Assembly (NCBI GenBank): GCA_905612405.1
Contig: CAJQRX010000006.1
Span: forward strand, 1 to 56,576
Length of the DNA stretch: 56,576 bases
From: an uncultured Candidatus Thioglobus sp.
GTDB lineage: Bacteria > Pseudomonadota > Gammaproteobacteria > PS1 > Pseudothioglobaceae
Reading direction: 5' to 3'
Numbering within the stretch: the first letter of the stretch is position 1; each line of letters opens with the position of its first letter. This document shows positions 22,030 through 32,138 of the stretch, in pieces. Under the pieces are notes generated by a model. That model searched no databases and had not been told where the DNA came from. It was given only the letters and a program-made list of their open reading frames with translations. The position numbers and the translations under genes are program-made.

Positions 22030-22934
22030 TGTAAATATTTTTTATTACGGCCATGAACACAATCAAAATATAAAGATTGAAGTTTTTCAGTAATAAGTCC
22101 ACGCGACCCTATTCCTATTTGATTTCCATCTAAATCTCTTATTGGCGTTACCTCTGCAGCAGTTCCTGTAAAGAAAGCTTCATCAGCTGAATAGATATCA
22201 TCACAAGAAATTTTCTTTTCTATAATCTTATATCCTAAAGATTTTGCTAAAGTAAAAATAGTATCTCGTGTTATACCTGGCAAAGCAGATGTTAAATGAG
22301 GAGTATAAATAACTTCATCTTTAATTACAAAAATATTTTCACCACTACCTTCAGAGACAAAACCCTCAACATCAAGCATTAAAGCCTCATCAAACCCATG
22401 ATCTTGCGCCTCTTTAAGCGCCATCATTGAATTAATGTAATTACCATTCATCTTAGCACCACTTAAAGAGGGATGGGCGTGATGTCTGATATAAGAGGAC
22501 GTTCGAATTCTAATACCATTTTTCATATTATCTTCGCCTAAGTAAGATCCCCATTCCCAGGCAGCTATCATTACGTGTACCTTTAAATTATCAGCCCTTA
22601 AGCCCATGCCTTCTGAGCCATAAAAACACATTGGCCTAATGTAGGCAGAATTTAGGTTATTTTTTATAACAACTTCTCTTTGAGCTTGATTTAAAGTATC
22701 TGCATCAAAAGGGATACCCATGCCAAGAATCTGAGCTGAATTAAATAAACGCTCAGTATGCTTTTCAAGTTTAAATATTGCAGGCCCATCTGATGTTTCA
22801 TAAGCTCGAACGCCTTCAAAAGCACCCATACCATAATGCAAGGTATGCGTTAAAACATGAACTTTTGCTTCACGCCAATCAACCCAATCACCATCCATCC
22901 AGATGAAGCCATCTCTATCTTCCATTGTCATCAT
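22002..22934 (-). CDS. ilvE: Branched-chain amino acid aminotransferase
   Basis: HYGMGAFEGVRAYET, SGENIFVIKD, FFTGTAAEVTPI. Confidence 0.96.
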   Translation of the reverse strand: MMTMEDRDGFIWMDGDWVDWREAKVHVLTHTLHYGMGAFEGVRAYETSDGPAIFKLEKHTERLFNSAQILGMGIPFDADTLNQAQREVVIKNNLNSAYIRPMCFYGSEGMGLRADNLKVHVMIAAWEWGSYLGEDNMKNGIRIRTSSYIRHHAHPSLSGAKMNGNYINSMMALKEAQDHGFDEALMLDVEGFVSEGSGENIFVIKDEVIYTPHLTSALPGITRDTIFTLAKSLGYKIIEKKISCDDIYSADEAFFTGTAAEVTPIRDLDGNQIGIGSRGLITEKLQSLYFDCVHGRNKKYLHWIENGRCS

Positions 22935-23090
22935 AAAAAAACCTTAATTTTTAAAAATTAAACTATATATATCTTTAATATTTATCACGAAATTATACCC
23001 AGCAAATTATGATATTTTCAATATCTAATATATGTAAGATCACTAGGTATAATTACTTTTGAAAACTTTTTCACTTATAAATTAAAAAAA

Positions 23091-24332
23091 ATGGAATTCA
23101 ATTTATTTACATTTGTTTTTTTGTTTGCAATACTTACTTCTGTTTTAGCATTGCTTTGGCTTAATTTTAGACAAGATAAAGCAATAAATAACTCCTATAA
23201 CGCTGTTCCAGAGGGCTTTAGTGAGTCTATCAAACTTGAAGATCATCAAAAAGCTGGAAATTACACCAAAGCAAAACTACTTTTGAATCATTTTGAAATC
23301 ATTTTTTCAACTGTTGTCCTTCTTATTTGGACGCTTGGCGGGGCCATGAACTCACTTGACTCTTATTGGGATCAAAGAATTTTAGATCCTGTTTTAATGG
23401 GAACAGTTTTTGTTATGAGTATTATGTTAATTGCAAGCTTAATTGACCTGCCCTTCAGCATCTATCGCACCTTTGTTCTTGAGCAAAAATTTGGCTTTAA
23501 CCGCATGACTATTCAAACTTTTATAGGAGATCTATTTAAAGAAATCTTTTTAACATTAATTTTAATATTACCTCTTATTTATGCAATCTTATATCTTATG
23601 GAAGATGCTATTAACAATTATTGGTGGATTTATGTTTGGGTAATTATTAGCCTATTTTCATTAATAATGATGTGGGTTTATCCATCTTATATTGCGCCAA
23701 TTTTTAATAAATTCAATCCCCTGGATAATAAAAATCTTAAAAGTAGAATTACAAATCTACTTGAGCGTACGGGTTTTAGCAGTGATGGCATCTATGTTAT
23801 GGATGGATCCAAAAGATCTTCGCATGGAAATGCATACTTCACGGGTATTGGTAAAAATAAAAGAATCGTATTCTTTGATACCCTTCTAAAAGGAATGGAA
23901 GACAAAGAAATTGAGGCAATTCTAGCTCATGAACTTGGTCATTTCCATCATAAGCATACTCAAAAAAGAATGATTACCTCTTTTGTATTTAGCTTTATTA
24001 GTCTTGCTTTATTAGGCTATCTTATAACTCAAGATTGGTTTTTTAATGGACTTGGAATAACTGAGCGATCTTCTCATGCTGCCCTGGTTCTTTTTAGTTT
24101 GGTTCTTCCAGTTTTTAGTTTTTTTATAACGCCTTTCAGTAATCTTGCATCAAGAAAACATGAATTCCAGGCTGATGCTTTTGCAGCGAGTCATACTGAT
24201 GCTAATGATTTAATTTCATCTCTAATTAAACTTTACAAAGAAAATTCATCGTCATTATCTCCAGATAAATATTACTCAGCCTTTCATGATTCACATCCAA
24301 GTGCAGTTCTCAGAATTGAGCGTCTTCAATAA
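23091..24332 (+). CDS. M48-family CAAX-prenyl-protease-like (Ste24) metalloprotease
   Basis: 413 aa, AILAHELGHFHHKH zinc motif, EFQADAFAA. Confidence 0.93.
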   Translation: MEFNLFTFVFLFAILTSVLALLWLNFRQDKAINNSYNAVPEGFSESIKLEDHQKAGNYTKAKLLLNHFEIIFSTVVLLIWTLGGAMNSLDSYWDQRILDPVLMGTVFVMSIMLIASLIDLPFSIYRTFVLEQKFGFNRMTIQTFIGDLFKEIFLTLILILPLIYAILYLMEDAINNYWWIYVWVIISLFSLIMMWVYPSYIAPIFNKFNPLDNKNLKSRITNLLERTGFSSDGIYVMDGSKRSSHGNAYFTGIGKNKRIVFFDTLLKGMEDKEIEAILAHELGHFHHKHTQKRMITSFVFSFISLALLGYLITQDWFFNGLGITERSSHAALVLFSLVLPVFSFFITPFSNLASRKHEFQADAFAASHTDANDLISSLIKLYKENSSSLSPDKYYSAFHDSHPSAVLRIERLQ

Positions 24333-24347
24333 TAGATTGCTCATTTA

Positions 24348-25310
24348 GTGGCCCTTACTAGAAGACAGCAATGGCGAATTGATAAGGTTCAATCTGAAAA
24401 AATTGCTCGTGCAAGTAAAGCCTCCATTAAAGCTGAATCAGATATAGATAATAGTGAGATTGAGCACAAAGGTTTAGTTATTACTAGATATGGACAGCGT
24501 CAGCTTGTTGAGCTTGATAATGGTGAAGTTTTTCAGTCAGTCAGTCGTCAGAATATTGGATTTTCAGTTGCAGGAGATCAAGTCCTGTTTCAGACAACCA
24601 AAGAAGGTGAGGGAATAGTTACAGCGATATATCCTAGGAAAACAGAGCTTAAGAGGCAAGATCGCCTTATAGCGGCTAATATTGATCAATTATGGCTTAT
24701 TGTTGCTATTGAGCCTCACTATCAGTTTGAGCTTATTGATCGTTACCTTGTACTCGCAGAAGACTCCAATTTACCAATTAATATTGTAGTCAACAAAATT
24801 GAGCTTACAGAAAGCAGCAAGCAACTAGAAAGTGACTTTTCACACTACAAAGAGCTTGGGTATGACGTTCACTTTTTAAGCGTAAAAAACGAAACCAATT
24901 TAAAAGAATTTAAAGAAAAACTTGTCAATAAATCGCACATTTTTCTTGGTCAATCTGGCGTCGGGAAATCATCATTAATTAATTCACTTATCCCAGATTT
25001 AGAGCTTAGAGTCAATGAAATTTCAAGTAAGAGTAAGCTTGGAAAGCACACCACAACTAATACTACCATTTATCATATTCCTAGTGGTGGTGATTTAATC
25101 GACTCACCAGGTATAAGAGAGTTTCAATTAGACAACCTTTCTGAAAAACAAATAGTTAATGGATTTAGAGAATTTAAATCACTCGCTGGAGAATGCAGGT
25201 TTAGAAATTGTCACCACATTAATGAGCCTGGATGTGTTGTTAAAGATGCTGTTGAATTAGGAGTAATAAACTCTAATCGTTACGAAAGCTATATTAATAT
25301 CCTTCCTTAA
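24348..25310 (+). CDS. rsgA: Ribosome small-subunit-dependent GTPase A
   Basis: Circularly permuted GTPase: NIVVNKIEL, LGQSGVGKSSLINSLIPD, DSPGIREF, CRFRNCHHINEPGC. GTG start. Confidence 0.95.
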   Translation: MALTRRQQWRIDKVQSEKIARASKASIKAESDIDNSEIEHKGLVITRYGQRQLVELDNGEVFQSVSRQNIGFSVAGDQVLFQTTKEGEGIVTAIYPRKTELKRQDRLIAANIDQLWLIVAIEPHYQFELIDRYLVLAEDSNLPINIVVNKIELTESSKQLESDFSHYKELGYDVHFLSVKNETNLKEFKEKLVNKSHIFLGQSGVGKSSLINSLIPDLELRVNEISSKSKLGKHTTTNTTIYHIPSGGDLIDSPGIREFQLDNLSEKQIVNGFREFKSLAGECRFRNCHHINEPGCVVKDAVELGVINSNRYESYINILP

Positions 25311-25954
25311 ATATTTTTTTTGAAAAAAACTACCCTCTCTGAAATAAAACAAACCTCAACATTCAAATAGTTTGCTAAGAAACTTAGAGACTTTTGAGTA
25401 AAAAAACCTATATGAGATGGGTCATTCTTATAATACCAAGAGCTAAAGTCAATTTGAGACCCAAATATCTGAGTCATTACAGCAAGATGTCCTTGATTAT
25501 TAAGCATCTTGATAAGCCTAGTTATCTCAGTCATAGGCTCACTCAAATGCTCTACTACCTCCGTGGCAGTAATAAAGTCATATTTTTTATCAAATACAGA
25601 ATCATTATTAGCATAGAACTTGTCATAAAGGTCCATAGAGTGTCCACATTCTTCAAGCATAAGTGAAAGTGTTGGGCCCGGGCCTGAGCCAAAGTCAAGA
25701 CCATTTGATTTTTCTGGAATTTTTTCTAAGAGAGGCACTAATAGCTGAGATAAAAAGTGGCGATAACGGTGATCATGAGGATCATTGTTATGCGTATCGT
25801 ATCTGGATTTTTCATCTACTTCTGAAAGGTGAAAAGCTCTTGGTACAAAAATAAAACCGCAACTTAAACAACTTAAATATTCTCGAGACTTATCTTTATA
25901 GAATTTAGAGCTATTAGTTGAATTACAAAGCGGACAAGTAATTCTACTAATCAC
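25307..25954 (-). CDS. SAM-dependent methyltransferase with N-terminal zinc ribbon
   Basis: CPLCNSTNSSKFYKDKSREYLSCLSCGFIFVPRA, GLDFGSGPGPTLSLML. Confidence 0.85.
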   Translation of the reverse strand: MISRITCPLCNSTNSSKFYKDKSREYLSCLSCGFIFVPRAFHLSEVDEKSRYDTHNNDPHDHRYRHFLSQLLVPLLEKIPEKSNGLDFGSGPGPTLSLMLEECGHSMDLYDKFYANNDSVFDKKYDFITATEVVEHLSEPMTEITRLIKMLNNQGHLAVMTQIFGSQIDFSSWYYKNDPSHIGFFTQKSLSFLANYLNVEVCFISERVVFFKKNI

Positions 25955-25980
25955 TATAGTCCGCTAATAATGATATGTTT

Positions 25981-26466
25981 TTAGTGAGAGTGTCCACCAG
26001 CAGAGTGAGCATGTCCATGAGAAACCTCCTCTTCTAGAGCATCCCTAACATCTTCTATAGAAACTGAAAAGTGAAGGGTTTCGCCAGCCAAAGGATGGTT
26101 TGCATCAACAGTAATCTTTTCGTCATCAAGTTTAATAACCGTTACAACAAATGGGTTTCCATCTTGATCTTGAGATTGGAGCTGCATTCCAATTGTTACT
26201 TCATCGATTCCTTGTAAGGCAGTCCTTGGAATTTCTTGAATTGCATCATCCATTTTAATTCCATATCCTTGTTCAGGCTCAATAGAAACCTCAACCTTGT
26301 CACCTTTCTTTAAACCCTCAAGTGCTGTTTCTAATCCTGGAATTATGTTTCCATGACCCTGTAAAAAGTCCATAGTTTCTTTACCTTCAGACGAATCAAT
26401 AATATCTCCTGCATCATTTTTAAGCGTGTAATGCATTGAAACGACTTTATCTTTAGTTACTTTCAT
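25981..26466 (-). CDS. slyD: FKBP-type peptidyl-prolyl isomerase, SlyD-like
   Basis: MHYTLKNDAGDIIDSSEGKETMDFLQGHGNIIPGLE, His-rich tail. Confidence 0.92.
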   Translation of the reverse strand: MKVTKDKVVSMHYTLKNDAGDIIDSSEGKETMDFLQGHGNIIPGLETALEGLKKGDKVEVSIEPEQGYGIKMDDAIQEIPRTALQGIDEVTIGMQLQSQDQDGNPFVVTVIKLDDEKITVDANHPLAGETLHFSVSIEDVRDALEEEVSHGHAHSAGGHSH

Positions 26467-26486
26467 ATCTTCTCCAAAATTTAATA

Positions 26487-26518
26487 CAAAAAAAAAGACT
26501 CTCCGAGATGGAAAGTCT
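26487..26518 (-). terminator. Rho-independent terminator
   Basis: Minus strand AGACTTTC-CATCTCG-GAGAGTCT followed by a run of T's. Confidence 0.75.
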
Positions 26519-26596
26519 AAAAATACTTTTTAGTTACAGAGTAAAACTCAATTATATATTTTAGCATATGCCAAAACGCCTTCAGGCCTAAGGATT

Positions 26597-26619
26597 AAAA
26601 AAATCTTATCAGATAAGAT
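26597..26619 (-). terminator. Intrinsic terminator overlapping the epimerase stop codon
   Basis: Minus strand ATCTTATC-T-GATAAGAT followed by T's; the TGA stop (26609-26611) sits in the hairpin. Confidence 0.55.
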
Positions 26620-27451
26620 CATTCATAGCGCTTTTGATATCTGGGTAATCAAAAATAAAACCCTCTAAAAGTAGTTTTTTTGGAATGACGGATATACTTT
26701 CTGTCAGTATTTGCGAGCCACTTCCAAAAAGTAGCTTTAATTGCCACTCCCATAGAGGAATAAAAAATGGTCTATTTAAAGAATATGCAAGAGCCCTTCC
26801 AAAAACTTTTTGTGGAATAGGCTCTGGCGCAGTAATGTTATATGTGCCCTTAGCTATAGGATTATTAATAATAAAATCAACTGACTTAACAAGATCGTTT
26901 ATGTGAATCCAAGAAAAACACTGGCTTCCACTGGCAATTGGGCCGCCTAGACCAAAAAAATAAGGCCAATAAAGCTTCATAAAGGCGCCTCCACTTCTAG
27001 AAAGAACAACTCCAAATCTTAAAATTATGGTGTCCTTTGAGATAGATTTTGCAGCACTTTCCCATGCTACAGAAAGCTCAGTAAGATAACCTTCACCTTT
27101 TGTATCATTTTCAGAGCAAGGATTACTGCAATCTGATTCAGGATAATAACTAACGCCTGATGCGCACATAACCCTTGGTTTAGTGGTCATCATACTTATT
27201 GCTTTAGAGAGCATTTGAGTAGTATCAACCCTGCTTTCCCAAACCTCTTTTAGATGCTTCTTAGTCCATCGCTTTGCAATAGTTGACCCAGACAATTGAA
27301 TAACAAGATCGCAATCATTTACTAATGAAAATAAAACGTCTACAGATTTAAAGGCGCTTCTATTAAGGCACTGAACTTCATGGCTAGCTAAAAGGCTTCT
27401 AGCAAGGGCCTTACCAATCAATCCTGAGCCGCCAAGAATGACAATTTTCAT
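26609..27451 (-). CDS. TIGR01777-family NAD-dependent epimerase
   Basis: MKIVILGGSGLIGKALARSL, LRFGVVLSRSGGAF, WIHINDLV. Confidence 0.9.
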   Translation of the reverse strand: MKIVILGGSGLIGKALARSLLASHEVQCLNRSAFKSVDVLFSLVNDCDLVIQLSGSTIAKRWTKKHLKEVWESRVDTTQMLSKAISMMTTKPRVMCASGVSYYPESDCSNPCSENDTKGEGYLTELSVAWESAAKSISKDTIILRFGVVLSRSGGAFMKLYWPYFFGLGGPIASGSQCFSWIHINDLVKSVDFIINNPIAKGTYNITAPEPIPQKVFGRALAYSLNRPFFIPLWEWQLKLLFGSGSQILTESISVIPKKLLLEGFIFDYPDIKSAMNDLI

Positions 27452-27455
27452 GTTA

Positions 27456-28487
27456 TTACATCCATCCTACTGCATTTTTTAGTAGAAGCTGTTTTAGAAA
27501 TTCAATGTGATCTTTTCTATCATTAAGCGCAGGGATATATCCAAATTCTTCACCGCCTGATTCCATAAAATAATCATGATTTTCCTCACTAATCTCTTCA
27601 ATAGTCTCAAGGCAATCTGCGGAAAAACCTGGACAGATAACTTGGACATTTTTCACTCCTTTACCTGGAAGTGCTTTCAATGTTTTATCAGTATATTCTT
27701 TCATCCATTCTCCAGCGCCAAGTCTAGATTGAAACGTCATAGTATATTCGTTGGGTTTTAAATCTAACTTAGAGGCTAAAAGGAATGTAGTTTTGCAGCA
27801 TTGACATGGATAATTATCACCCTTATCAAAATAACGCTTAGGTATACCGTGGTATGACATAAGAAGCAGATCAGGCTTGCCATGAATAGCTTGATATTCT
27901 TTAACACTATTGGCTAAAGCTTCAATATATAAGTCTTCTTTGTTATAGCTACTAATAAACCTTAAGTCAGGAACATTTCGCCAATTCATAAACTCTCTAG
28001 CAGCTGCATCAAATACTGAGCCAGTTGATGCCCCGGCGTACTGAGGGTAAAGCGGTAAGATAATGATATTTTTGCAACCTTGTGCTTCAAGCTCATCAAG
28101 TGCAGAACCCATTGATGGATTGCCATAGCTCATCCCTAAAGACACAACAAACTTACCAGGTGCGCTCTTTTCAAGCTCAATCGCTATTGCTGTTTTTTGT
28201 TTTTTTGCAATCGATAGAAGTGGTGATCCTTCACCATGAGTATCCCACACAGTTTGATAGGCCTTTGCAGATTTTCTAGGCCTTATATTAAGGATTACGC
28301 CGTTGAGTATAATTTTCCAAATCCAGCTAGGTGGTGGAGGCTCAATAACCCTAGTATCTGATAAAAACTGTCTTAAATAGGGCTTAACAGCCTTCTTCGT
28401 AGGGGCATCAGGCGTTCCCAAATTAGACAAAAGAATTCCAATTTTTGCCTCACTTGCAGTTTCATGAATTGTAGTACATTGGTACAA
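27456..28487 (-). CDS. hemH: Ferrochelatase
   Basis: GILLSNLGTPDAPT, LPLYPQYAGASTGS, MSYHGIPKRYFDKGDNYPCQC, CPGFSADCLETIEEI. Confidence 0.96.
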   Translation of the reverse strand: MYQCTTIHETASEAKIGILLSNLGTPDAPTKKAVKPYLRQFLSDTRVIEPPPPSWIWKIILNGVILNIRPRKSAKAYQTVWDTHGEGSPLLSIAKKQKTAIAIELEKSAPGKFVVSLGMSYGNPSMGSALDELEAQGCKNIIILPLYPQYAGASTGSVFDAAAREFMNWRNVPDLRFISSYNKEDLYIEALANSVKEYQAIHGKPDLLLMSYHGIPKRYFDKGDNYPCQCCKTTFLLASKLDLKPNEYTMTFQSRLGAGEWMKEYTDKTLKALPGKGVKNVQVICPGFSADCLETIEEISEENHDYFMESGGEEFGYIPALNDRKDHIEFLKQLLLKNAVGWM

Positions 28488-28617
28488 TTTAGTCTCTCAA
28501 ATTTAAATTTTTCAAGGTGATAAGATACCCTATAAAGTGCCTTTCACTGTAAAACATGTTAATTGTATCTATTGAAGTTATGTACCCATTCTCACTTACA
28601 TTGTTATATAAATAAAT

Positions 28618-28986
28618 ATGCATATATTGTTATTAGTAGCTCATGGTAGCAGAAGAGAAGAGTCAAATATTGAGATTGAATCTTTATCTGAAAAAATTTC
28701 AAAATTTGAATCAAAAGAATTTGATAAAGTAATGCCTGCTTTTCTTGAATTCGCCTCACCTTCTATTCCAGAGGCAATTAAAGAGTGCGCTGAAGTTGGC
28801 GCAACTAAAGTAACAATATTGCCTTATTTCCTATCTGCAGGGGTTCATATAACAAGAGACATACCTAATGAGATTACAGAAGCCTCTAAAGGAATCCAGG
28901 GCATAAAAATTAAAGTGGCAAATTACTTTGGATCTAGAGACGAAATTGCACAGATTCTTCTTAAAACCGCTCTAGACATTAAATGA
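28618..28986 (+). CDS. Small single-domain CbiX-type sirohydrochlorin chelatase
   Basis: LLLVAHGSRREESN, VTILPYFLSAGVHITRDIP; 122 aa. Confidence 0.88.
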   Translation: MHILLLVAHGSRREESNIEIESLSEKISKFESKEFDKVMPAFLEFASPSIPEAIKECAEVGATKVTILPYFLSAGVHITRDIPNEITEASKGIQGIKIKVANYFGSRDEIAQILLKTALDIK

Positions 28987-29005
28987 TTAAATCACTCTAG
29001 AATTG

Positions 29006-29341
29006 TTAGTTTTTATAAACATTTTCTCGGTCCCCATCAAATATACAAACCATATATAAATCTATATCACCAGTATTATGAACCCGATGAAATACACCGT
29101 CTTCAATCAGAACCATATCGCCACCTTCAATTAATATGGTCTTGTCGTCAAGGTCCATTTTTCCGCTTCCACTCATAATCAAATAAACCTCTTCTTTTCC
29201 ATCATGATTATGGCCTTTTGTTGATTTACCAACATGCAGGGTCGTTGAGCTGATGACAAAGTTTTTGAGTGAAGTATTATCTTTAAGAATGTACGTTTCG
29301 TTATCTTTAACTACTTCACCATCTATATTATTAATTTTCAT
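29006..29341 (-). CDS. Cupin-domain protein
   Basis: GHNHDGKEEVYLIMSGSGKMDLDDK, DGVFHRVHN. Confidence 0.85.
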   Translation of the reverse strand: MKINNIDGEVVKDNETYILKDNTSLKNFVISSTTLHVGKSTKGHNHDGKEEVYLIMSGSGKMDLDDKTILIEGGDMVLIEDGVFHRVHNTGDIDLYMVCIFDGDRENVYKN

Positions 29342-29487
29342 AGAAACTTAAATTTAAATTACTTATAAAGTCTAATATTATCCATGGCTTTTTCAAGAAA
29401 TAAAGCGAAATAAATCAGATATCCTAAAATAAAATAATCTAAGGACTCCAGTAGATACGTAAAGCATATTAAAAGAGGATATTCTTT

Positions 29488-29889
29488 TTAACTAAGGGCA
29501 AGCTCAAATGGAACTCTAGATGAGTGATGATGCTTGATAGGAGACTGGGATAGCATATCCACAAGAAAAGTAAACCTCGAATTATGCTTGATATTATCTT
29601 CTTTATTGATAACAAAAACATAAGAACCAGATAAGGCGTAGTTATTTTTTGATATTTTTTTGACTATAGTTTGAGAGTGATCAATTTCAACTCCAACAGT
29701 AGCTTTAATAGCTCTTTCAAAATAATTTTTTATTTGCACTTTAGTAGATAAAATTCCTGGCAAAAAGGTTGGCAATAAAACGCTTTCATCGTTGTATAAA
29801 TCTAAAATAGCTTTTAAATTACCACTATTAAAAGACTCGGCCCAGTATTCGATAATATCTTCGGGTTTTTTAGCTAGAGAGGTATCCAT
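29488..29889 (-). CDS. SnoaL/CaMKII-association-domain-like protein (nuclear transport factor 2 fold)
   Basis: EYWAESFNSGNLKAILDLYNDESVLLPTFLPG, C-terminal HHHSSRVP. Confidence 0.75.
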   Translation of the reverse strand: MDTSLAKKPEDIIEYWAESFNSGNLKAILDLYNDESVLLPTFLPGILSTKVQIKNYFERAIKATVGVEIDHSQTIVKKISKNNYALSGSYVFVINKEDNIKHNSRFTFLVDMLSQSPIKHHHSSRVPFELALS

Positions 29890-30009
29890 AAAAATTTTTT
29901 TGAAGAAATTATTACTATTTTAAACTAGGTTAGACCAACTATCTAGAATTACCTTAATATTTATTTTTGCAATTTTATAGACAAAAAAAATTCATCTAAA
30001 CGTCATGCA

Positions 30010-31089
30010 TTATCCAAAATCTCTTTCAAAGTCATGCATAAAATTTACCAAAGCATCAACCCCCTCTTGCGGCATTGCATTGTAAATACTTGCTCTCATC
30101 CCGCCAACACTTTTATGCCCCTTAAGTGCAAGCAAGCCTGCTTCTTTTGAGCGCTCTAAAAATAAGTTATTAAGACTGTCATCTGCTAATAAAAATGGAA
30201 CATTCATCCAAGAGCGATATTTGATTGAAACTGGGTTTGAATAAAAATTAGAGTTATCAATTGCCTGATAAAGAGTTTGCGCTTTTGTATGATTTATTTT
30301 TTGTATTGCGCTCAATCCTCCTAAATCTTTCAGCCACTCAAAAACGCGTCCAGCAGCGTACCATGGAAAGGTAGCAGGCGTATTAAACATAGACTCATTG
30401 TTTGAATAGGTTGAATAGTCAAATAGTTTTGGCTGTCCAGAAATAACCTCTCCAATCAAATCTTCCCTAACAATAATAATAGTCAGTCCCGATGGGCCAA
30501 TATTTTTTTGAGCGCCTGCATAGATAACGCCATATTTTGAAACATCAATTTCTCGAGAAAGAATTGTTGAGGACATATCGGCGACTAATGGCATCTCAAC
30601 ATCAGGGATATAGTCAAACTCTAACCCCACAATTGTTTCATTGGGAGTGTAGTGAAGGTAAGCTGCATCTGGATCAATATTCCAATCATCAAAATCTTGT
30701 ATGTCTGTAAAATTATTTGCTGAGCTGTCCGTACATAAACTGACTTCACAATAACGCTTAGCTTCAGCGATTGCCTTTACCGACCATTGGCCTGTATTTG
30801 CATAACTTGCCTTTGACTTTCCTCTTAATAGGTTAATTGGAACCATTGAGAATTGTGCAGAAGCGCCGCCTTGAAGAAACAACACTTTATAGTTGTCAGG
30901 AATACTTAAAAGGTCCCTTAAATCCCTCTCAGACTTATGAGCCAGCTCCAAAAAATCAGCGCCTCGATGAGAAATTTCCATAACTGAAGCTTTTGAATTT
31001 CCATATTCAAGTAGCTCTTGTTGAATCTGTTTAAGAACTAAGCTAGGGAGCATTGATGGCCCAGCGCTAAAATTGTAAACTTGTGTCAT
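30010..31089 (-). CDS. serC: Phosphoserine aminotransferase
   Basis: VYNFSAGPSMLPSLVLKQIQQELL, GAQKNIGPSGLTIIIVRED. Confidence 0.97.
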   Translation of the reverse strand: MTQVYNFSAGPSMLPSLVLKQIQQELLEYGNSKASVMEISHRGADFLELAHKSERDLRDLLSIPDNYKVLFLQGGASAQFSMVPINLLRGKSKASYANTGQWSVKAIAEAKRYCEVSLCTDSSANNFTDIQDFDDWNIDPDAAYLHYTPNETIVGLEFDYIPDVEMPLVADMSSTILSREIDVSKYGVIYAGAQKNIGPSGLTIIIVREDLIGEVISGQPKLFDYSTYSNNESMFNTPATFPWYAAGRVFEWLKDLGGLSAIQKINHTKAQTLYQAIDNSNFYSNPVSIKYRSWMNVPFLLADDSLNNLFLERSKEAGLLALKGHKSVGGMRASIYNAMPQEGVDALVNFMHDFERDFG

Positions 31090-31269
31090 ATCTGATAATT
31101 AATTTATTAGGTAGAAAGATTATACCAATCCAAAAGCCTAGTTATATTTGGCTTTGTATCAAAATGTTACGATATAAAATACTTAAGAATCATTTTTTAA
31201 AATAATGCATTCACCTAATCCTATAAAATATTAAACGATACAGACTAATATATAAACACTAATTTATTA

Positions 31270-32097
31270 ATGAAAACTATCATTATCCATAGCCAGGATT
31301 TATCTTTAGCTCAAAGGCTTTCATTAAGCCTTAAAGGCGAACTAGAGCAAAGAAAAAAGCATTTTAGAATTCATACTAGTAACAACTTTAATCTTACTCA
31401 TTTAAGGGAACTAAATAAAGTTGATCTAAACCTTATAAGTGAGACATTTAATTTTTCAGAAGTTAAGCTCTTAGTTAGTGATATGGATTCAACTCTAATT
31501 ACAATTGAAACAATTAATGAAATTGCTAAAGTAGCTGGCATGTCAAACGAAGTAACTGAAATTACTGAACAGGCTATGCTGGGCAACTTAGAATTTACAG
31601 AGTCATTTAAAAAAAGAGTCTCAATCCTCAATGGGGTCAATATCTCCTTATTTGAGACTGTTTTTGACAATCACCTTCAATTAAGTCCGGGCGTTCCTGA
31701 GCTTATTAAGTCCTTTAAATCACTCGGCATTAAATCAGCTATTGTTTCAGGTGGCTTAGTTTATTTTGCTGAGCGATTAAAGAGCCAACTTGGCCTTGAT
31801 ACTTTTCAAGCTAATAATGTGGAAATTAATAATAACTGTCTTACTGGAAAAGTACTAGGAAAAGTTATTGATGCCTCAGAAAAAGCTAATTATATTTATG
31901 AGCTTTGTGAGCTATATCAGCTAGAAACAGATCAAGTAATTGCAATTGGTGATGGCGCTAATGATCTAGAAATGATGAAAATTGCTGGCATCTCAGTTGC
32001 CTATCGAGCAAAGCCAGTATTAGAAGAAAAATGTGACATAGTAATTAACTATAGTGGATTGGATTCAGTGCTTAATTTTTTTGATTATGACTCCTAA
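31270..32097 (+). CDS. serB: Phosphoserine phosphatase
   Basis: LLVSDMDSTLITIETINEIA, SGGLVYFAE, IAIGDGANDLEMM. Confidence 0.95.
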   Translation: MKTIIIHSQDLSLAQRLSLSLKGELEQRKKHFRIHTSNNFNLTHLRELNKVDLNLISETFNFSEVKLLVSDMDSTLITIETINEIAKVAGMSNEVTEITEQAMLGNLEFTESFKKRVSILNGVNISLFETVFDNHLQLSPGVPELIKSFKSLGIKSAIVSGGLVYFAERLKSQLGLDTFQANNVEINNNCLTGKVLGKVIDASEKANYIYELCELYQLETDQVIAIGDGANDLEMMKIAGISVAYRAKPVLEEKCDIVINYSGLDSVLNFFDYDS

Positions 32098-32138
32098 TTG
32101 ATCGTTAGCTAATAGTTAGTCCATTAAAGACAAACTAC

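Noticed and set aside
25307-25310. 4-bp convergent overlap of rsgA and the methyltransferase stop codons
   Set aside because: Ordinary compact-genome tail-to-tail overlap.
27456-28986. Divergent hemH and cbiX chelatases as a special tetrapyrrole module
   Set aside because: Functional theme is plausible but adjacency of two common genes is weak evidence alone.
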